From NCBI GenBank assembly GCA_904377855.1, contig CAJFGS010000002.1, positions 38,534 through 102,533 on the forward strand: a stretch of 64,000 nucleotides of DNA. Reading direction: 5' to 3'. The translations under genes and the position numbers were made by a program. Position 1 is the stretch's first letter; each line of letters begins with the position of its first letter. Positions 24,755 to 34,291 of the stretch are shown in pieces. The DNA comes from Candidatus Avimonas merdigallinarum. Its GTDB lineage: Bacteria > Bacillota > Clostridia > Oscillospirales > Acutalibacteraceae. The notes under the pieces were generated by a model. The model saw only the letters and a program-made list of their open reading frames with translations. It was not told where the DNA came from and did no database searches.

Positions 24755-25528
24755 ATGATGAATTTCAACGAGAACCGGATGTTCCATATCGGACTGGCCC
24801 CGTCCCAGGGGGCAAAATACGCGATTTTGACCGGGGATCCGGGGCGGGTGGAATCGATCGCCCGCCGGCTGGAGGGGGCGGCTTTCCTGGCCTCCAACCG
24901 GGAGTATACCTCCTGGGCGGGGACGCTGGAGGGGGAGCGGGTGCTGGTAATTTCCCACGGGATCGGCGGCCCGTCCACCGCTATCTGCGTGGAGGAGCTG
25001 AGCCGCTGCGGGGTAAAAACCCTGATCCGGGTGGGGACCTGCGGGGGAATGGCCCTCCCCGTAAAAGGCGGCGATTTGGTGGTGGCCAACGCCGCAATCC
25101 GGCAGGAAGGGACCTCGCGGGAATACCTGCCGCTGGCGTTCCCGGCGGTGTCGGACTTCACCGTGACCGCCGCGCTGCGGGACGCCGCCGCCGGAACCGG
25201 CAGGGCCGTGCACGTGGGGGTGGTGCAGTGCAAGGACTCCTTTTACGGCCAGCACAGCCCGGAGGATTCGCCGGTTTCCTACGAACTGAAAAACCAGTGG
25301 CAGGCCTGGCTGCGGGGCGGCTGCCTCGCCTCCGAGATGGAGTCGGCGGCGCTGTATATCGTGGCGACCGCCAAAGGGCTGCGGGCCGGCTGCGTCCTCC
25401 ATGTGCTCTGGAACCAGGAGCGGCAGGCAGCCGGGCTGGATAACCCGCGCGACGAGGACACTTCCGGGGCGGCAAAGGCAGCGATCGGGGCCCTCCGCCG
25501 GCTCATTCGGGCGGAGAAAGAAGGCTGA
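24755..25528 (+). CDS. udp: Nucleoside phosphorylase, probably uridine phosphorylase
   Basis: 257 aa, length of the PNP/UDP family. Family features: HIGL near the start, LTGDPGRVESIA (phosphate loop), VISHGIGGPSTAICVEEL, IRVGTCGGM (the G-T-x-G-G signature), and SEMESAALYIVA, where the Met-Glu pair binds the ribose. The QxR-type segment for uracil recognition is not certain, so purine activity cannot be excluded. It cleaves a nucleoside with phosphate to base and ribose-1-phosphate for salvage. Start ATG 24755, 7 nt after GGAGG. Confidence 0.85.
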   Translation: MMNFNENRMFHIGLAPSQGAKYAILTGDPGRVESIARRLEGAAFLASNREYTSWAGTLEGERVLVISHGIGGPSTAICVEELSRCGVKTLIRVGTCGGMALPVKGGDLVVANAAIRQEGTSREYLPLAFPAVSDFTVTAALRDAAAGTGRAVHVGVVQCKDSFYGQHSPEDSPVSYELKNQWQAWLRGGCLASEMESAALYIVATAKGLRAGCVLHVLWNQERQAAGLDNPRDEDTSGAAKAAIGALRRLIRAEKEG

Positions 25529-25832
25529 CCGCCGGCCGGAAGGCATTCCCCCGTCCCCTCGACGGGCGTGGAGGCCGCCGCGTCAGGTCCCTTCCTGCCG
25601 GAGCGGGAGGGGATGCGGCAGGGGCGCTTTTCCCGCCGGCCAGGGCTGGAAAAGAAGCGGAGACAAAAAGCGTGGGAAGGCGCGGGGCAGGAAGGTGGAA
25701 AACGCCGCCGTCCTCCCTTATCCGGGCGGAGGCGGGGCTTTTGCAGTACCCCGCGATCGGGTGGAGAAGGGCCGACAAGTGCAGCCGCCCTGCGCCGGCT
25801 CACGGTACAGTAGGAAAGGAGTAGGCGTACCC
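25529..25832. other. Gene-free GC-rich interval
   Basis: About 300 bp between uridine phosphorylase and the small membrane protein. No promoter, terminator or gene I would support. Confidence 0.4.
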
Positions 25833-26195
25833 ATGAAAATCGTCGGCCTCCTTGCATTGCTGCTGGGCCTGCAGCTGGCGGCGTCCCTGCTGCTTGTCCC
25901 GGCGCTGCTGGGAGCGTTTTGGGTGAAAAAGAAGGTTTGCCGCATGGACGGCGAAAAGTGGGAGGCGTACTTCCGAAGGATTCGCCCGGGCGGCTGGCTG
26001 CTGCGGCTTTTCGCCGTCTTCCTGCCGCCCCTGCTTCTGGTTTCGGGCGGGGGGTATTTCCTGTTCCGGGCGTTTTCCTTCCCTCACCCGCTTGGGCTCG
26101 CCGCATTCACGTTTTGCCTGGGGCTCGCCCGGGCGGCGTGGAAAATCCTCCGCTATCGGCCGGAACTGGCGGCAAAGCTGGAGCGGCTGCGGTGA
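25833..26195 (+). CDS. Small membrane protein of unknown function
   Basis: 120 aa with about three hydrophobic segments (1-30, 52-72, 77-100) and basic loops (VKKKVCRMDGEKW, RYRPELAAKLERLR). No motif recognised. Start ATG 25833 with AAAGGAG about 11 nt upstream. It lies alone between the phosphorylase and the ruv genes. Confidence 0.6.
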   Translation: MKIVGLLALLLGLQLAASLLLVPALLGAFWVKKKVCRMDGEKWEAYFRRIRPGGWLLRLFAVFLPPLLLVSGGGYFLFRAFSFPHPLGLAAFTFCLGLARAAWKILRYRPELAAKLERLR

Positions 26196-26354
26196 CCGGC
26201 CGGGCCGCGCCTTCCAAAAGAGGGGCCTCTTTCTCCTTTACGGCCGCGTCCCCGGGATTTTGGGGGCCTGGCGCCGCCGGAAGCACTTTCCCGGATGGCT
26301 TTATCGCCCGCTCTCCCGCTTGCCCCGGCTGGCCGGGCCTTTCATCAATTTTTG

Positions 26355-26383
26355 TTGCCCGACAGGGACGACTATGCTATAAT
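26355..26383 (+). promoter_or_regulatory. Promoter of the ruv operon
   Basis: TTGCCC (26355-26360), a 17-nt spacer and TATAAT (26378-26383), 22 bp before the ruvC start. No LexA-type GAAC-N4-GTTC box is visible here. Confidence 0.7.
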
Positions 26384-26404
26384 TGATCAAATGGGGGTGG
26401 GTGC

Positions 26405-26905
26405 TTGCTTATCTTTGGAATCGACCCGGGATACGCCATTGTCGGCTGGGGCTGCGTGCGGTATGAACGGGGGCGTTTCTCCCCGGCGGCCTTCGGCGCG
26501 GTGGAAACGCCGGCCGGCATGGAGTTTTCCCGCCGGCTGGAGATTATTTACGGGGAGCTCACCGCCCTGTTTGCAAAATACCGGCCGGACGCGCTGGCAG
26601 TGGAAAAGCTGTATTTCAAAAACAACCAGAAAACCGCCATCGACGTGGCCCAGGCCCGCGGGGTGATCCTTTTAGCCGCAAAGCAGAGCGGGGTGGAGCT
26701 GTACGAATACACCCCGCTGCAGGTAAAATCGGCGGTAACCGGCTACGGCAAGGCGGAAAAGCCCCAGGTAATGGAGATGACCCGCCGCCTCCTCCGGCTG
26801 GCGGAGGTGCCCAAGCCGGACGATACGGCCGACGCCCTCGCGATTGCCATCTGCCACGGGCAGTGCGGGGGGACGGCGCTCAAACGCCGGATTTTCCAGG
26901 GATAG
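26405..26905 (+). CDS. ruvC: Holliday junction resolvase RuvC
   Basis: 166 aa. RNase H-like fold: the catalytic FGIDPG gives Asp7, AVEKLYF the second acidic residue (about 69), and DDTADALAIAICH the C-terminal aspartates; KSAVTGYGKAEK is the conserved DNA-binding segment. It nicks Holliday junctions resolved from branch migration by RuvAB. It starts at a TTG (26405) after a G-rich ribosome site. First gene of ruvC-ruvA-DUF3795-ruvB-rlmA. Confidence 0.96.
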   Translation: MLIFGIDPGYAIVGWGCVRYERGRFSPAAFGAVETPAGMEFSRRLEIIYGELTALFAKYRPDALAVEKLYFKNNQKTAIDVAQARGVILLAAKQSGVELYEYTPLQVKSAVTGYGKAEKPQVMEMTRRLLRLAEVPKPDDTADALAIAICHGQCGGTALKRRIFQG

Positions 26906-26945
26906 CCCCCTCGGGCCGGCCCGCTGAAAGGAAGGATGGGACAGC

Positions 26946-27551
26946 ATGCTGTACAGCGTCCGCGGAAAACTGATTTACGCGCAGCCCAAGGTGGCCGTGA
27001 TTGAATGCGGCGGGGTGGGCTTCCGCTGCCAGATCACGATGACCACCGCCCGCCGGCTTCCCGCGCTGGGGGCGGAAGCGATGCTTTATACGATAATGAA
27101 TGTGCGGGAGGACGCCATCGAGCTGTTCGGCTTCGCCGAGCAGTCGGAGCTGGAATGCTTTAAGCAGCTCACCGCGGTGACCGGGGTGGGGCCGAAGGCG
27201 GGGCTGGCCATCCTGTCCGAGCTGTCGCCCGAAAAGGTGGCGCTGGCCGCCGCATCGGGGGATTACAAGGCGCTGACCCGCGCGCAGGGGGTAGGCCCCA
27301 AGCTGGCGCAGCGGATTGTGCTGGAGCTCAAGGACAAGTTCGGGGCGCTGGCCCCTTCCGGCGGGAGCGAGGCGCCCGCCGGCGCGGGCGTCCCCTCCGC
27401 CGCGGGGAACGCCGCCCAGGCGGTGAGCGCCCTGGCGGTGCTCGGCTTCACGCCGGGCGAAGCGGCCGCCGCGGTCGGGAAGCTGGACGGCTCTCTTCCG
27501 GTGGAAACGCTGGTGCGGGACGCGCTCAAATCGCTGGCCAAAAAGGGCTGA
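26946..27551 (+). CDS. ruvA: Holliday junction branch migration protein RuvA
   Basis: 201 aa. N-terminal OB fold (MLYSVRGKLIYAQPKVAVIECGGVGF), two helix-hairpin-helix motifs (LTAVTGVGPKAGLAIL and ARAQGVGPK-type TRAQGVGPKLAQRIVLELKDK) and, after a Gly/Ala-rich linker (about 135-155), a C-terminal domain (ALAVLGFTPGEAAAAVGKL) that binds RuvB. RuvA tetramers hold the four-way junction. Confidence 0.97.
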   Translation: MLYSVRGKLIYAQPKVAVIECGGVGFRCQITMTTARRLPALGAEAMLYTIMNVREDAIELFGFAEQSELECFKQLTAVTGVGPKAGLAILSELSPEKVALAAASGDYKALTRAQGVGPKLAQRIVLELKDKFGALAPSGGSEAPAGAGVPSAAGNAAQAVSALAVLGFTPGEAAAAVGKLDGSLPVETLVRDALKSLAKKG

Positions 27552-27578
27552 CGTCCCTTTTTTCGGGGAGGGAAGGCG

Positions 27579-28028
27579 TTGGATTGGGAAAAGGGCCTGG
27601 CCTGCTGCGGGCTGGCCTGCGCGGTATGCAGTGAAAACGCTTCCTGCGCGGGCTGCCGGGACGGCGGCTGCGCCGGCAAGGACTGGTGCCAAAACCGGCG
27701 CTGCTGCCTGGAAAAGGGGTTCGCGGGCTGCTGGGAATGCGGGGCGTTCCCCTGCGACGCCCCGATGCTGCAAAAAAGGCGGGTGCGGGCGTTCGCCGCT
27801 TTCGTAAGGGAATATGGGGAAACCCGGCTGCTTTCCTGCCTGGAGGCGGGGGAGAAGGCCGGGCTGCGGTACCATTATCCGGGCGAGCTGGTCGGGGATT
27901 ACGACCGCCCGGCTGATCAAGCGGGCGTTTGGGCGCTGCTGCTTTCGGCGCAGGCGGCGGGAACGGCCGGCAAGCCGATGGAGACAGATGGGAAAGGTTT
28001 GGAGCACGGCAATGGAAATGGATTATGA
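27579..28028 (+). CDS. Cys-rich DUF3795-type protein inside the ruv operon
   Basis: 149 aa starting at a TTG (27579) after GGGGAGGGAAGG. The first 60 residues carry many cysteines in zinc-finger-like order ([34 protein letters not shown]), as in DUF3795 proteins, whose function is not known. The C-terminal part is a helical EYGE...[10 protein letters not shown] region. The stop overlaps the start region of ruvB by 17 nt, so translation is coupled. Position between ruvA and ruvB is unusual; a link to recombination is only suggested. Confidence 0.8.
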   Translation: MDWEKGLACCGLACAVCSENASCAGCRDGGCAGKDWCQNRRCCLEKGFAGCWECGAFPCDAPMLQKRRVRAFAAFVREYGETRLLSCLEAGEKAGLRYHYPGELVGDYDRPADQAGVWALLLSAQAAGTAGKPMETDGKGLEHGNGNGL

Positions 28029-29031
28029 AAACCGGGTGGTTTCCACCGAATACCTGCCGGAGGACGAAGGGGACAACCCCCTTCGCCCGAAGACACTAAA
28101 GGAATATATCGGGCAGACCAAGGTCAAGGAAAACCTGTCGGTCTATATTGACGCCGCCAAAATCCGGGGGGAAGCGCTGGACCACGTGCTGCTGTACGGC
28201 CCGCCGGGGCTGGGAAAGACGACCCTGTCCCAGATTATCGCCGGGGAGATGGGGGTCAACATCCGCATCACCTCCGGCCCGGCGCTGGAGCGGCCGGGCG
28301 ATCTGGCGGCGCTGCTGACCAACCTCGACGCGGGGGACGTGCTGTTTATCGACGAAATCCACCGCCTCCCCCGCACGGTGGAGGAAATCCTCTACCCGGC
28401 GATGGAGGACTTTGCCATAGACATCATCAACGGGAAGGGGCAGGGGGCGTCCTCGATCCACCTGCCGCTCCCCCATTTTACCCTGATCGGCGCCACCACC
28501 CGGGCGGGGCAGCTTTCCGCCCCGCTACGGGACCGCTTCGGCGTGGTGCTGCGGCTGGAGCTGTATACGCCGGAGGAACTCGGGCAGATCGTCTCCCGCA
28601 GCGCCAAGATCCTGGACATCCCCTGCGACCGGGACGGGGCGCTGGAAATCGCCTCCCGCGCGCGGGGGACCCCGCGTATCGCCAACCGCCTGCTCAAGCG
28701 GGTGCGGGACTTCGCCCAGGTGATGAGCGGGGGGGTGATCACCGCCGACACCGCGCGCCAGGCGCTCGACCGCATGGAGGTGGACGAACTGGGGCTGGAT
28801 ATGGTGGACCGGCGGATGCTGGAAGCGATGATCAAGCATTATGGCGGCGGCCCGGTGGGGCTGGATACCGTCGCGGCGGTGATCGGGGAGGAAGCGGTCA
28901 CCATCGAGGACGTGTACGAGCCCTACCTGATGCAGCTCGGCTTCCTCAGCCGGACGCCCCGCGGGCGGGTGGTGCTTCCCGCCGCGTATGAGCATCTCGG
29001 CATCGATTATACGGGGCAGCTGACGCTGTGA
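28012..29031 (+). CDS. ruvB: Holliday junction branch migration helicase RuvB
   Basis: 339 aa. AAA+ ATPase: [12 protein letters not shown] (N-terminal linker), Walker [11 protein letters not shown], Walker [10 protein letters not shown], sensor 1 [19 protein letters not shown], then the RuvB winged-helix C-terminus ending in a R-G-R-V segment. RuvB hexamers drive branch migration on RuvA-bound junctions. I start at 28012 (GGAG 8 nt upstream); a second ATG follows at 28018. The reading frame extends upstream, but that part overlaps the DUF3795 gene. Confidence 0.97.
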   Translation: MEMDYENRVVSTEYLPEDEGDNPLRPKTLKEYIGQTKVKENLSVYIDAAKIRGEALDHVLLYGPPGLGKTTLSQIIAGEMGVNIRITSGPALERPGDLAALLTNLDAGDVLFIDEIHRLPRTVEEILYPAMEDFAIDIINGKGQGASSIHLPLPHFTLIGATTRAGQLSAPLRDRFGVVLRLELYTPEELGQIVSRSAKILDIPCDRDGALEIASRARGTPRIANRLLKRVRDFAQVMSGGVITADTARQALDRMEVDELGLDMVDRRMLEAMIKHYGGGPVGLDTVAAVIGEEAVTIEDVYEPYLMQLGFLSRTPRGRVVLPAAYEHLGIDYTGQLTL

Positions 29032-29888
29032 GCGGGTTCTGCTGCCCGGCCTGCGGGAAGCCGCTGGCCGTTTCCGACCGGGCGTATTCCTGCCCCCGCG
29101 GGCATTCCTTCGACCGCGCGAAGAGCGGGTACGTCAACCTCCTGCTCCCCGGCGGGAAGCACTCGAAGGCGCCGGGGGACAACCCCCTGATGGTGAACGC
29201 CCGGCGGGAATTCCTGGACAGGGGGCATTACCGGCCCCTGTGCGACGCGGCGTGCGGGCTGCTGAAAGCGCATCTCCCGGACGGGAGGGGCGGGCTGACC
29301 GTGCTGGACGCGGGCTGCGGCGAAGGGTATTATACCGAGCGGTTCCGCGCCGCGCTGGCCGAAACCGGGCGGCCGTTTTCCCTGCTGGGGGTGGATATCT
29401 CCAAAACCGCGGCGGATAAGGCGGCCAGGCGCGCCCGGCAGGCGGGGGTGCCGTTCTCCGGCATCCGGTATGCGGCGGCCAGCGTGTTCCGCCTGCCGCT
29501 GGAGGATAAAAGCTGCGACGTGCTGCTCAACCTCTTTGCCCCCTATTGCGGGGAGGAGGCGCGGCGGGTCCTCCGCCCGGGCGGGAGGATGCTCCTGGTC
29601 GTCCCGGGGGAGCGGCACCTGATTGAGCTCAAGGAGGCGGCTTACGACCGGCCCTATCTCAACGAGGCGAGGGATCCGGCGCTGGAGGGCTTCGCCTTGA
29701 TGGAGCAGCGGAGGGTGGATTATCCCATGCTGCTGGAAAATTCGGCGGAAAACCGGGAAATTGACAATTTGTTCCGGATGACGCCATATTATTATAAAAC
29801 AGGACGGACGGAACAGGCGCGGGTGGAAGCGCTCCAGACGCTGCGCGTCACCGCTTCCTTTGTCTGCCTGGCTTACCGCCGCTTATAG
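29028..29888 (+). CDS. rlmA: 23S rRNA (guanine-N1)-methyltransferase, RlmA family
   Basis: 286 aa. N-terminal zinc ribbon CPACGKPL...[10 protein letters not shown], then YVNLL and a class I SAM methyltransferase domain with [14 protein letters not shown] (motif I), GVDISK (motif II) and [19 protein letters not shown]. This layout is that of RlmA(I)/(II) (RrmA/TlrB), which methylates N1 of a guanine in helix 35 of 23S rRNA and affects macrolide/tylosin binding. Starts at a GTG that overlaps the ruvB stop (GTGA), so it is coupled to the ruv operon. Confidence 0.92.
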   Translation: MSGFCCPACGKPLAVSDRAYSCPRGHSFDRAKSGYVNLLLPGGKHSKAPGDNPLMVNARREFLDRGHYRPLCDAACGLLKAHLPDGRGGLTVLDAGCGEGYYTERFRAALAETGRPFSLLGVDISKTAADKAARRARQAGVPFSGIRYAAASVFRLPLEDKSCDVLLNLFAPYCGEEARRVLRPGGRMLLVVPGERHLIELKEAAYDRPYLNEARDPALEGFALMEQRRVDYPMLLENSAENREIDNLFRMTPYYYKTGRTEQARVEALQTLRVTASFVCLAYRRL

Positions 29889-30132
29889 CGGAGGGAACCG
29901 TTCGGAAGGTAGCAGTGGGCCGGGCCCGCCGGCTCAACGCCGGCGGGCGGATGGCCAGCAGGACGGCAGTCGGCTGTCAACGCGGGGAAATGTGGGTTCC
30001 GCCGCGCTGATATAGAGGGCCCCCGCTCGGCGGAGCACGCCGGCTGGGAGGCCGATTCCCCCGCGGAGGGACGCGGGCATTTTGTGGGAGGCCGGGCGGG
30101 TGGGACCGTTCGGTCGGAAAAGGATGGTTTTG

Positions 30133-31491
30133 ATGGGAAGACTATTTGGTACGGACGGCGCACGGGGCGTCGCCAACACGGAACTGACCTGTGAACTGGC
30201 CATGGCGATCGGCCGGGCCGCGGCCATGGTGCTCATTGAAGTGGAGCACCGCCGCCCCCGCGTAGTGATTGGGAAGGATACCCGCGTTTCCTCCGACATG
30301 CTGGAGGCGGCGATGGTGGCCGGCCTTTGCTCGGTGGGGGCGGACGCCCAGCTGCTCGGGGTGGTGCCCACTCCGGCAGTGGCCTACCTCGTAAAAGAAT
30401 ACGAGGCGGACGCGGGGATTATGATTTCGGCCTCGCACAACCCCTGCGAGTACAACGGCATCAAGATCTTCAACGGCGAGGGCTACAAGCTCTCCGACGC
30501 GCTGGAGGAGGAGATCGAGGCGATCGTGCTGGACGGCGCGAAAACCCCTCCCTGCCCTTCCGGCGGGGAGATCGGCCGGGTGAGCCGCTGCGACCGCGCG
30601 GTGGACGATTACGTCCGGCATCTGCTGTCGGTCACCGACGTCAGCCTGCGGGGGATGCGGCTGGCGGTGGACTGCGCCAACGGCTCTGCCAGCGCGACGG
30701 CCCGCAAGCTGTTTTCCGCCCTGGGCGCGGACTGCGTATTCCTCAACGACCAGCCCGACGGGGTGAACATCAACGAAAACTGCGGCTCCACCCATATCGA
30801 ACAGCTCGCGGAGTTTGTCAAGAAGCTGAAGTATTTCGGCGGCGTGGCCTTTGACGGGGACGCGGACCGCTGCCTGGCGGTGGACGAGAACGGCAACCTG
30901 GTGGACGGAGACAAGATTATCGCGGCCCTGGCGCTGGATATGAAGGAAAAGGGCGAGCTGGACGGGAACGCGGCTGTGGCGACGGTGATGTCCAACATGG
31001 GGCTGTTCCGCTTCTGCGAGGAGCACGACATCACGCCGGTGACCACCAAGGTGGGCGACCGCTACGTGCTCGAGGAGATGCTCAAGAGCGGGTACGCCAT
31101 CGGCGGCGAGCAGTCGGGCCATATCATTTTCCGGCATCACGCCACCACCGGGGACGGGCAGATGTCCGCGGTAAAGCTGCTGTCCATGTGCCGTGAGCGG
31201 GGGCAGAAGCTGTCGGTTGTCGGCGGCCTCATGGAGCGTTTCCCGCAGGTGATCATCAATGTCAAGGCGGACGCCGAGCAGAAGGAGAAATACAAGGCGG
31301 ACGCCGAACTGCAGGCAGCCGTGGAGGCGGCGGGCGCCAGCCTCGGCAAGGACGGGCGGATCCTGGTCCGGCCCTCCGGCACCGAACCGCTGATTCGCGT
31401 GATGGTGGAAGGCCGGGACTTCGACGGGATCAACAAGCTGGCGGTCGAGGTGGCGGAAACCATCCAGACCAAATTGGACGAGGGGCGCTGA
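30133..31491 (+). CDS. glmM: Phosphoglucosamine mutase
   Basis: 452 aa, family length. Starts MGRLFGTDGARGVAN; the phosphoserine loop ISASHNP is at about residue 100, the Mg-binding FDGDADR at about 240, the sugar-binding GGEQSGH region near 325 and the phosphate-binding RPSGTEPLIRV near 413. It converts GlcN-6-P to GlcN-1-P for UDP-GlcNAc and peptidoglycan. AAAGGA lies 8 nt before the ATG at 30133; the ATG at 30124 is also in frame but touches the ribosome site. Ends in a strong terminator. Confidence 0.97.
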   Translation: MGRLFGTDGARGVANTELTCELAMAIGRAAAMVLIEVEHRRPRVVIGKDTRVSSDMLEAAMVAGLCSVGADAQLLGVVPTPAVAYLVKEYEADAGIMISASHNPCEYNGIKIFNGEGYKLSDALEEEIEAIVLDGAKTPPCPSGGEIGRVSRCDRAVDDYVRHLLSVTDVSLRGMRLAVDCANGSASATARKLFSALGADCVFLNDQPDGVNINENCGSTHIEQLAEFVKKLKYFGGVAFDGDADRCLAVDENGNLVDGDKIIAALALDMKEKGELDGNAAVATVMSNMGLFRFCEEHDITPVTTKVGDRYVLEEMLKSGYAIGGEQSGHIIFRHHATTGDGQMSAVKLLSMCRERGQKLSVVGGLMERFPQVIINVKADAEQKEKYKADAELQAAVEAAGASLGKDGRILVRPSGTEPLIRVMVEGRDFDGINKLAVEVAETIQTKLDEGR

Positions 31492-31528
31492 CCGCCCCGG
31501 CGCAGCGGAGAAACGCAGGCAAGACCGG

Positions 31529-31567
31529 AAGGCCCGCCGTCCGGCGGCAGGACGGCGGGCCTTTTCA
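31529..31567 (+). terminator. Terminator of glmM
   Basis: AAGGCCCGCCGTCC (31529-31542) and GGACGGCGGGCCTT (31550-31563), then TT. Confidence 0.93.
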
Positions 31568-31638
31568 ATAACGGACGCAAACGGCGGCCGGAGGGAGCCT
31601 CTTCCGGGCCGCGCGGCAAAAGGAAAGGAGCGGGCGGC

Positions 31639-32511
31639 ATGCGGGCGGCGGCCGGCTGGAAGGACTATGAACTGATCGACACCTCGGGCGGGGAACGGCT
31701 GGAACGGTGGGGGGATATCCTCTTAATCCGGCCCGACCCGCAGGTGCTGTGGGATACGCCGAAAAAAAGCCCCCTCTGGCGGCAGGCGCACGCCCGGTAC
31801 CGCCGTTCCTCCACCGGCGGCGGGAAGTGGGAGCGGTATAAGCCGATTCCCGATTCCTGGCAGATTGGCTACGGCCCGCTCCGCTTCAACCTCAAGCCGA
31901 TGGGCTTCAAGCACACCGGCCTTTTCCCGGAGCAGGCGGTCAACTGGGAGTGGATGGCGGACGTAATCCGCTCTGCCGGGCGGCCTGTCCGGGTGCTCAA
32001 CCTGTTCGGCTACACCGGGGGCGCGACCCTGGCCTGCGTGGAGGCGGGGGCGCACGTCACCCACGTGGACGCCTCCAAGGGGATGGTGGCCTGGGGCCGG
32101 GAGAACGCGGCGGCCTCCGGCCTGCAGGACAGACCGATGCGCTGGCTGGTGGACGACTGCGGCAAGTTCGTCCAGCGGGAGCTGCGCCGCGGCAGCACCT
32201 ACGACGCCGTCCTGATGGATCCCCCTTCCTACGGCCGGGGGCCGGGGGGCGAGGTGTGGAAGCTGGAGGAGCAGATTTACCCGCTCATTGAACAGTGCGG
32301 GAGGCTGCTTTCGGCAGACCCGCTGTTTTTCATGGTGAATTCGTACACCGCGGGGCTTTCCCCGTCGGTGATGCAGTATATGCTGGCCTCCCTCCTCACG
32401 CCGCGGCTGGGCGGGGAGGCGCAGGCGGACGAGATCGGGCTCCCGGTCAGCCGGGGCCCGGCGAAGGGACTGGTCCTGCCCTGCGGGGCGACGGCCATCT
32501 GGAAGCGGTAA
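31639..32511 (+). CDS. Class I SAM-dependent methyltransferase (probable RNA methyltransferase)
   Basis: 290 aa. SAM-binding LNLFGYTGGATLACVEAGA, THVDASKGMVAWGRENA, and the catalytic-site MDPPSYGRGPGG, matching the RlmI/RlmK-like family that methylates cytosine or guanine in rRNA. The N-terminus lacks a PUA domain, so it is not RlmI itself. Target is unknown. The ATG follows AAAGGAG. It is the first gene of a run that continues into the ECF transporter genes about 45 nt downstream. Confidence 0.87.
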   Translation: MRAAAGWKDYELIDTSGGERLERWGDILLIRPDPQVLWDTPKKSPLWRQAHARYRRSSTGGGKWERYKPIPDSWQIGYGPLRFNLKPMGFKHTGLFPEQAVNWEWMADVIRSAGRPVRVLNLFGYTGGATLACVEAGAHVTHVDASKGMVAWGRENAAASGLQDRPMRWLVDDCGKFVQRELRRGSTYDAVLMDPPSYGRGPGGEVWKLEEQIYPLIEQCGRLLSADPLFFMVNSYTAGLSPSVMQYMLASLLTPRLGGEAQADEIGLPVSRGPAKGLVLPCGATAIWKR

Positions 32512-32555
32512 GCAAGGACGCGGCGGGCTCCGCCGGATAAAGTGGGGAAGAGCAC

Positions 32556-33431
32556 ATGGACATCATCACCGCGCAGGACGTGCGCTTTATTTACGACAAC
32601 GGGGCTGAGGATCCGGGCGCGGCGCCGCAGGACCCGGTTATGGTGCTGGACGGGGTGAGCCTTGCCGTGCGGCAGGGGGAATTTGTCGCCCTGCTGGGGC
32701 ATAACGGGTCGGGGAAATCCACCCTGGCCAAGCACTTCAACGCCATGCTCCTGCCCACCGGCGGGACGGTCCTGGTGCGGGACATGAACACCGCGGACGA
32801 GGAGAAAAAGTATGAAATCCGCCGCACGGTGGGGATGGTCCTCCAAAACCCGGATAACCAGCTGGTTTCCACCATTGTGGAAGAAGACGTGGCCTTCGGG
32901 CCCGAGAACCTCGGCATTGAGCCGGCCGAGATCCGCCGCCGGGTGGACGACGCGCTGAAAACGGTGGGGATGTACGACTACCGCACCCACGCCCCGCACA
33001 AGCTGTCCGGCGGGCAGAAACAGCGGGTGGCGATCGCGGGGATCCTCGCCATGCAGCCCGACTGCCTGGTGCTGGACGAGCCGACCGCCATGCTCGATCC
33101 CCAGGGCCGGCGGGAGGTGCTGGACACCGTCTCCCGCCTGAATAAGGAGCGGAGGATGACCGTGGTGCTGATCACCCACTACATGGAGGAGGCGGCGCGG
33201 GCCGACCGGGTGGTGGTCATGGACGACGGGCAGATCCGCATGGAGGGCACGCCCCGGGAGGTCTTTTCGAGGGTGGAGGAACTGCGCGCCATCGAACTGG
33301 ACGTGCCCCAGCCGACCGAACTGTGCTACGAGCTCCGCCGCCGGGGGGTCCCCCTGCCGGACGGGATCCTGACCGCCGAGGAATGCGCCGACGCTATCGC
33401 CCTGTTTATGGAGGAACCGCCATGCCGGTAA
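32556..33431 (+). CDS. ecfA1: ECF transporter ATPase EcfA1
   Basis: 291 aa ABC ATPase: Walker [12 protein letters not shown]-loop MVLQNPDNQ, signature LSGGQKQR, Walker [14 protein letters not shown] and switch His in LITHYMEE. The NPDNQ Q-loop and the long C-terminal extension are typical of energy-coupling-factor modules. With EcfA2 and EcfT it powers vitamin and metal uptake through separate S components. Overlaps ecfA2 by 10 nt. Confidence 0.95.
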   Translation: MDIITAQDVRFIYDNGAEDPGAAPQDPVMVLDGVSLAVRQGEFVALLGHNGSGKSTLAKHFNAMLLPTGGTVLVRDMNTADEEKKYEIRRTVGMVLQNPDNQLVSTIVEEDVAFGPENLGIEPAEIRRRVDDALKTVGMYDYRTHAPHKLSGGQKQRVAIAGILAMQPDCLVLDEPTAMLDPQGRREVLDTVSRLNKERRMTVVLITHYMEEAARADRVVVMDDGQIRMEGTPREVFSRVEELRAIELDVPQPTELCYELRRRGVPLPDGILTAEECADAIALFMEEPPCR

Positions 33432-34291
33432 TCGAGACCAAAAACATCACCTATACCTATTCCCCCGGCACCCCTTTCCAGATGGACGCGATGACCGACG
33501 TGTCCATTGCGGTGGAAAAGGGGGATTTCGTGGGGATTATCGGGCATACCGGCTCCGGGAAATCCACCCTGGTGCAGCATCTCAACGGGCTGCTCCGCCC
33601 CTCGTCGGGGCAGGTGCTGCTGAACGGGAAGGATATATGGGCCGAACCCAAGAAAATCCGGGCCGTCCGCTTCCGGGTGGGGCTGGTGTTCCAGTACCCG
33701 GAGCATCAGCTTTTTGAGGAAACCGCGTATAAGGACATCGCTTTCGGGCCGAAGAATATGGAACTCCCGGAGGAGGAAATCGACGCGCGGGTCCGCCGGG
33801 CGGCGGAATTTGTCGGCCTGAAGCCGGAGCTGCTGGAGAAATCCCCGTTTGAGCTTTCCGGCGGCGAAAAGCGCCGGGTCGCCATCGCCGGGGTGATGGC
33901 CATGCAGCCCGAGGTGCTCATCCTCGACGAGCCGACGGCCGGGCTGGACCCCAAAGGCCGGGATATGATTCTCGAGCAGATCCGGGCCTACCAGCAGGAG
34001 AACCAGACCACCGTGCTCCTGGTTTCCCACAGCATGGAGGACATCGCCCGGGTCGCCAAGCGGGTGCTGGTCATGAACAAGGGGAAGGTCGCAATGTACG
34101 ACGAAACCCCGGCCGTCTTTTCCCGGGCGGAGGAGCTCACCGCCATCGGCCTGGCCATCCCGGCGGTGACCAAAGTATTTATGCTGCTGCGGGATAAGGG
34201 CTGCCCGGTGGGGGAAAACGTCTATACCGTGGCTCAGGCGGCCGAACGGCTCCTCCCCCTGCTGAAGAAAGGGGGCGGGACGGATGCTTAA
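33422..34291 (+). CDS. ecfA2: ECF transporter ATPase EcfA2
   Basis: 289 aa ABC ATPase: Walker [12 protein letters not shown]-loop [12 protein letters not shown], signature ELSGGEKRR, Walker [14 protein letters not shown] and [10 protein letters not shown]. The YPEHQLFEE sequence is characteristic of the EcfA2 half. ATG 33422 with GGAGG upstream lies inside the end of ecfA1; its stop overlaps ecfT. Tight overlaps suggest equal production of the module subunits. Confidence 0.95.
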   Translation: MPVIETKNITYTYSPGTPFQMDAMTDVSIAVEKGDFVGIIGHTGSGKSTLVQHLNGLLRPSSGQVLLNGKDIWAEPKKIRAVRFRVGLVFQYPEHQLFEETAYKDIAFGPKNMELPEEEIDARVRRAAEFVGLKPELLEKSPFELSGGEKRRVAIAGVMAMQPEVLILDEPTAGLDPKGRDMILEQIRAYQQENQTTVLLVSHSMEDIARVAKRVLVMNKGKVAMYDETPAVFSRAEELTAIGLAIPAVTKVFMLLRDKGCPVGENVYTVAQAAERLLPLLKKGGGTDA

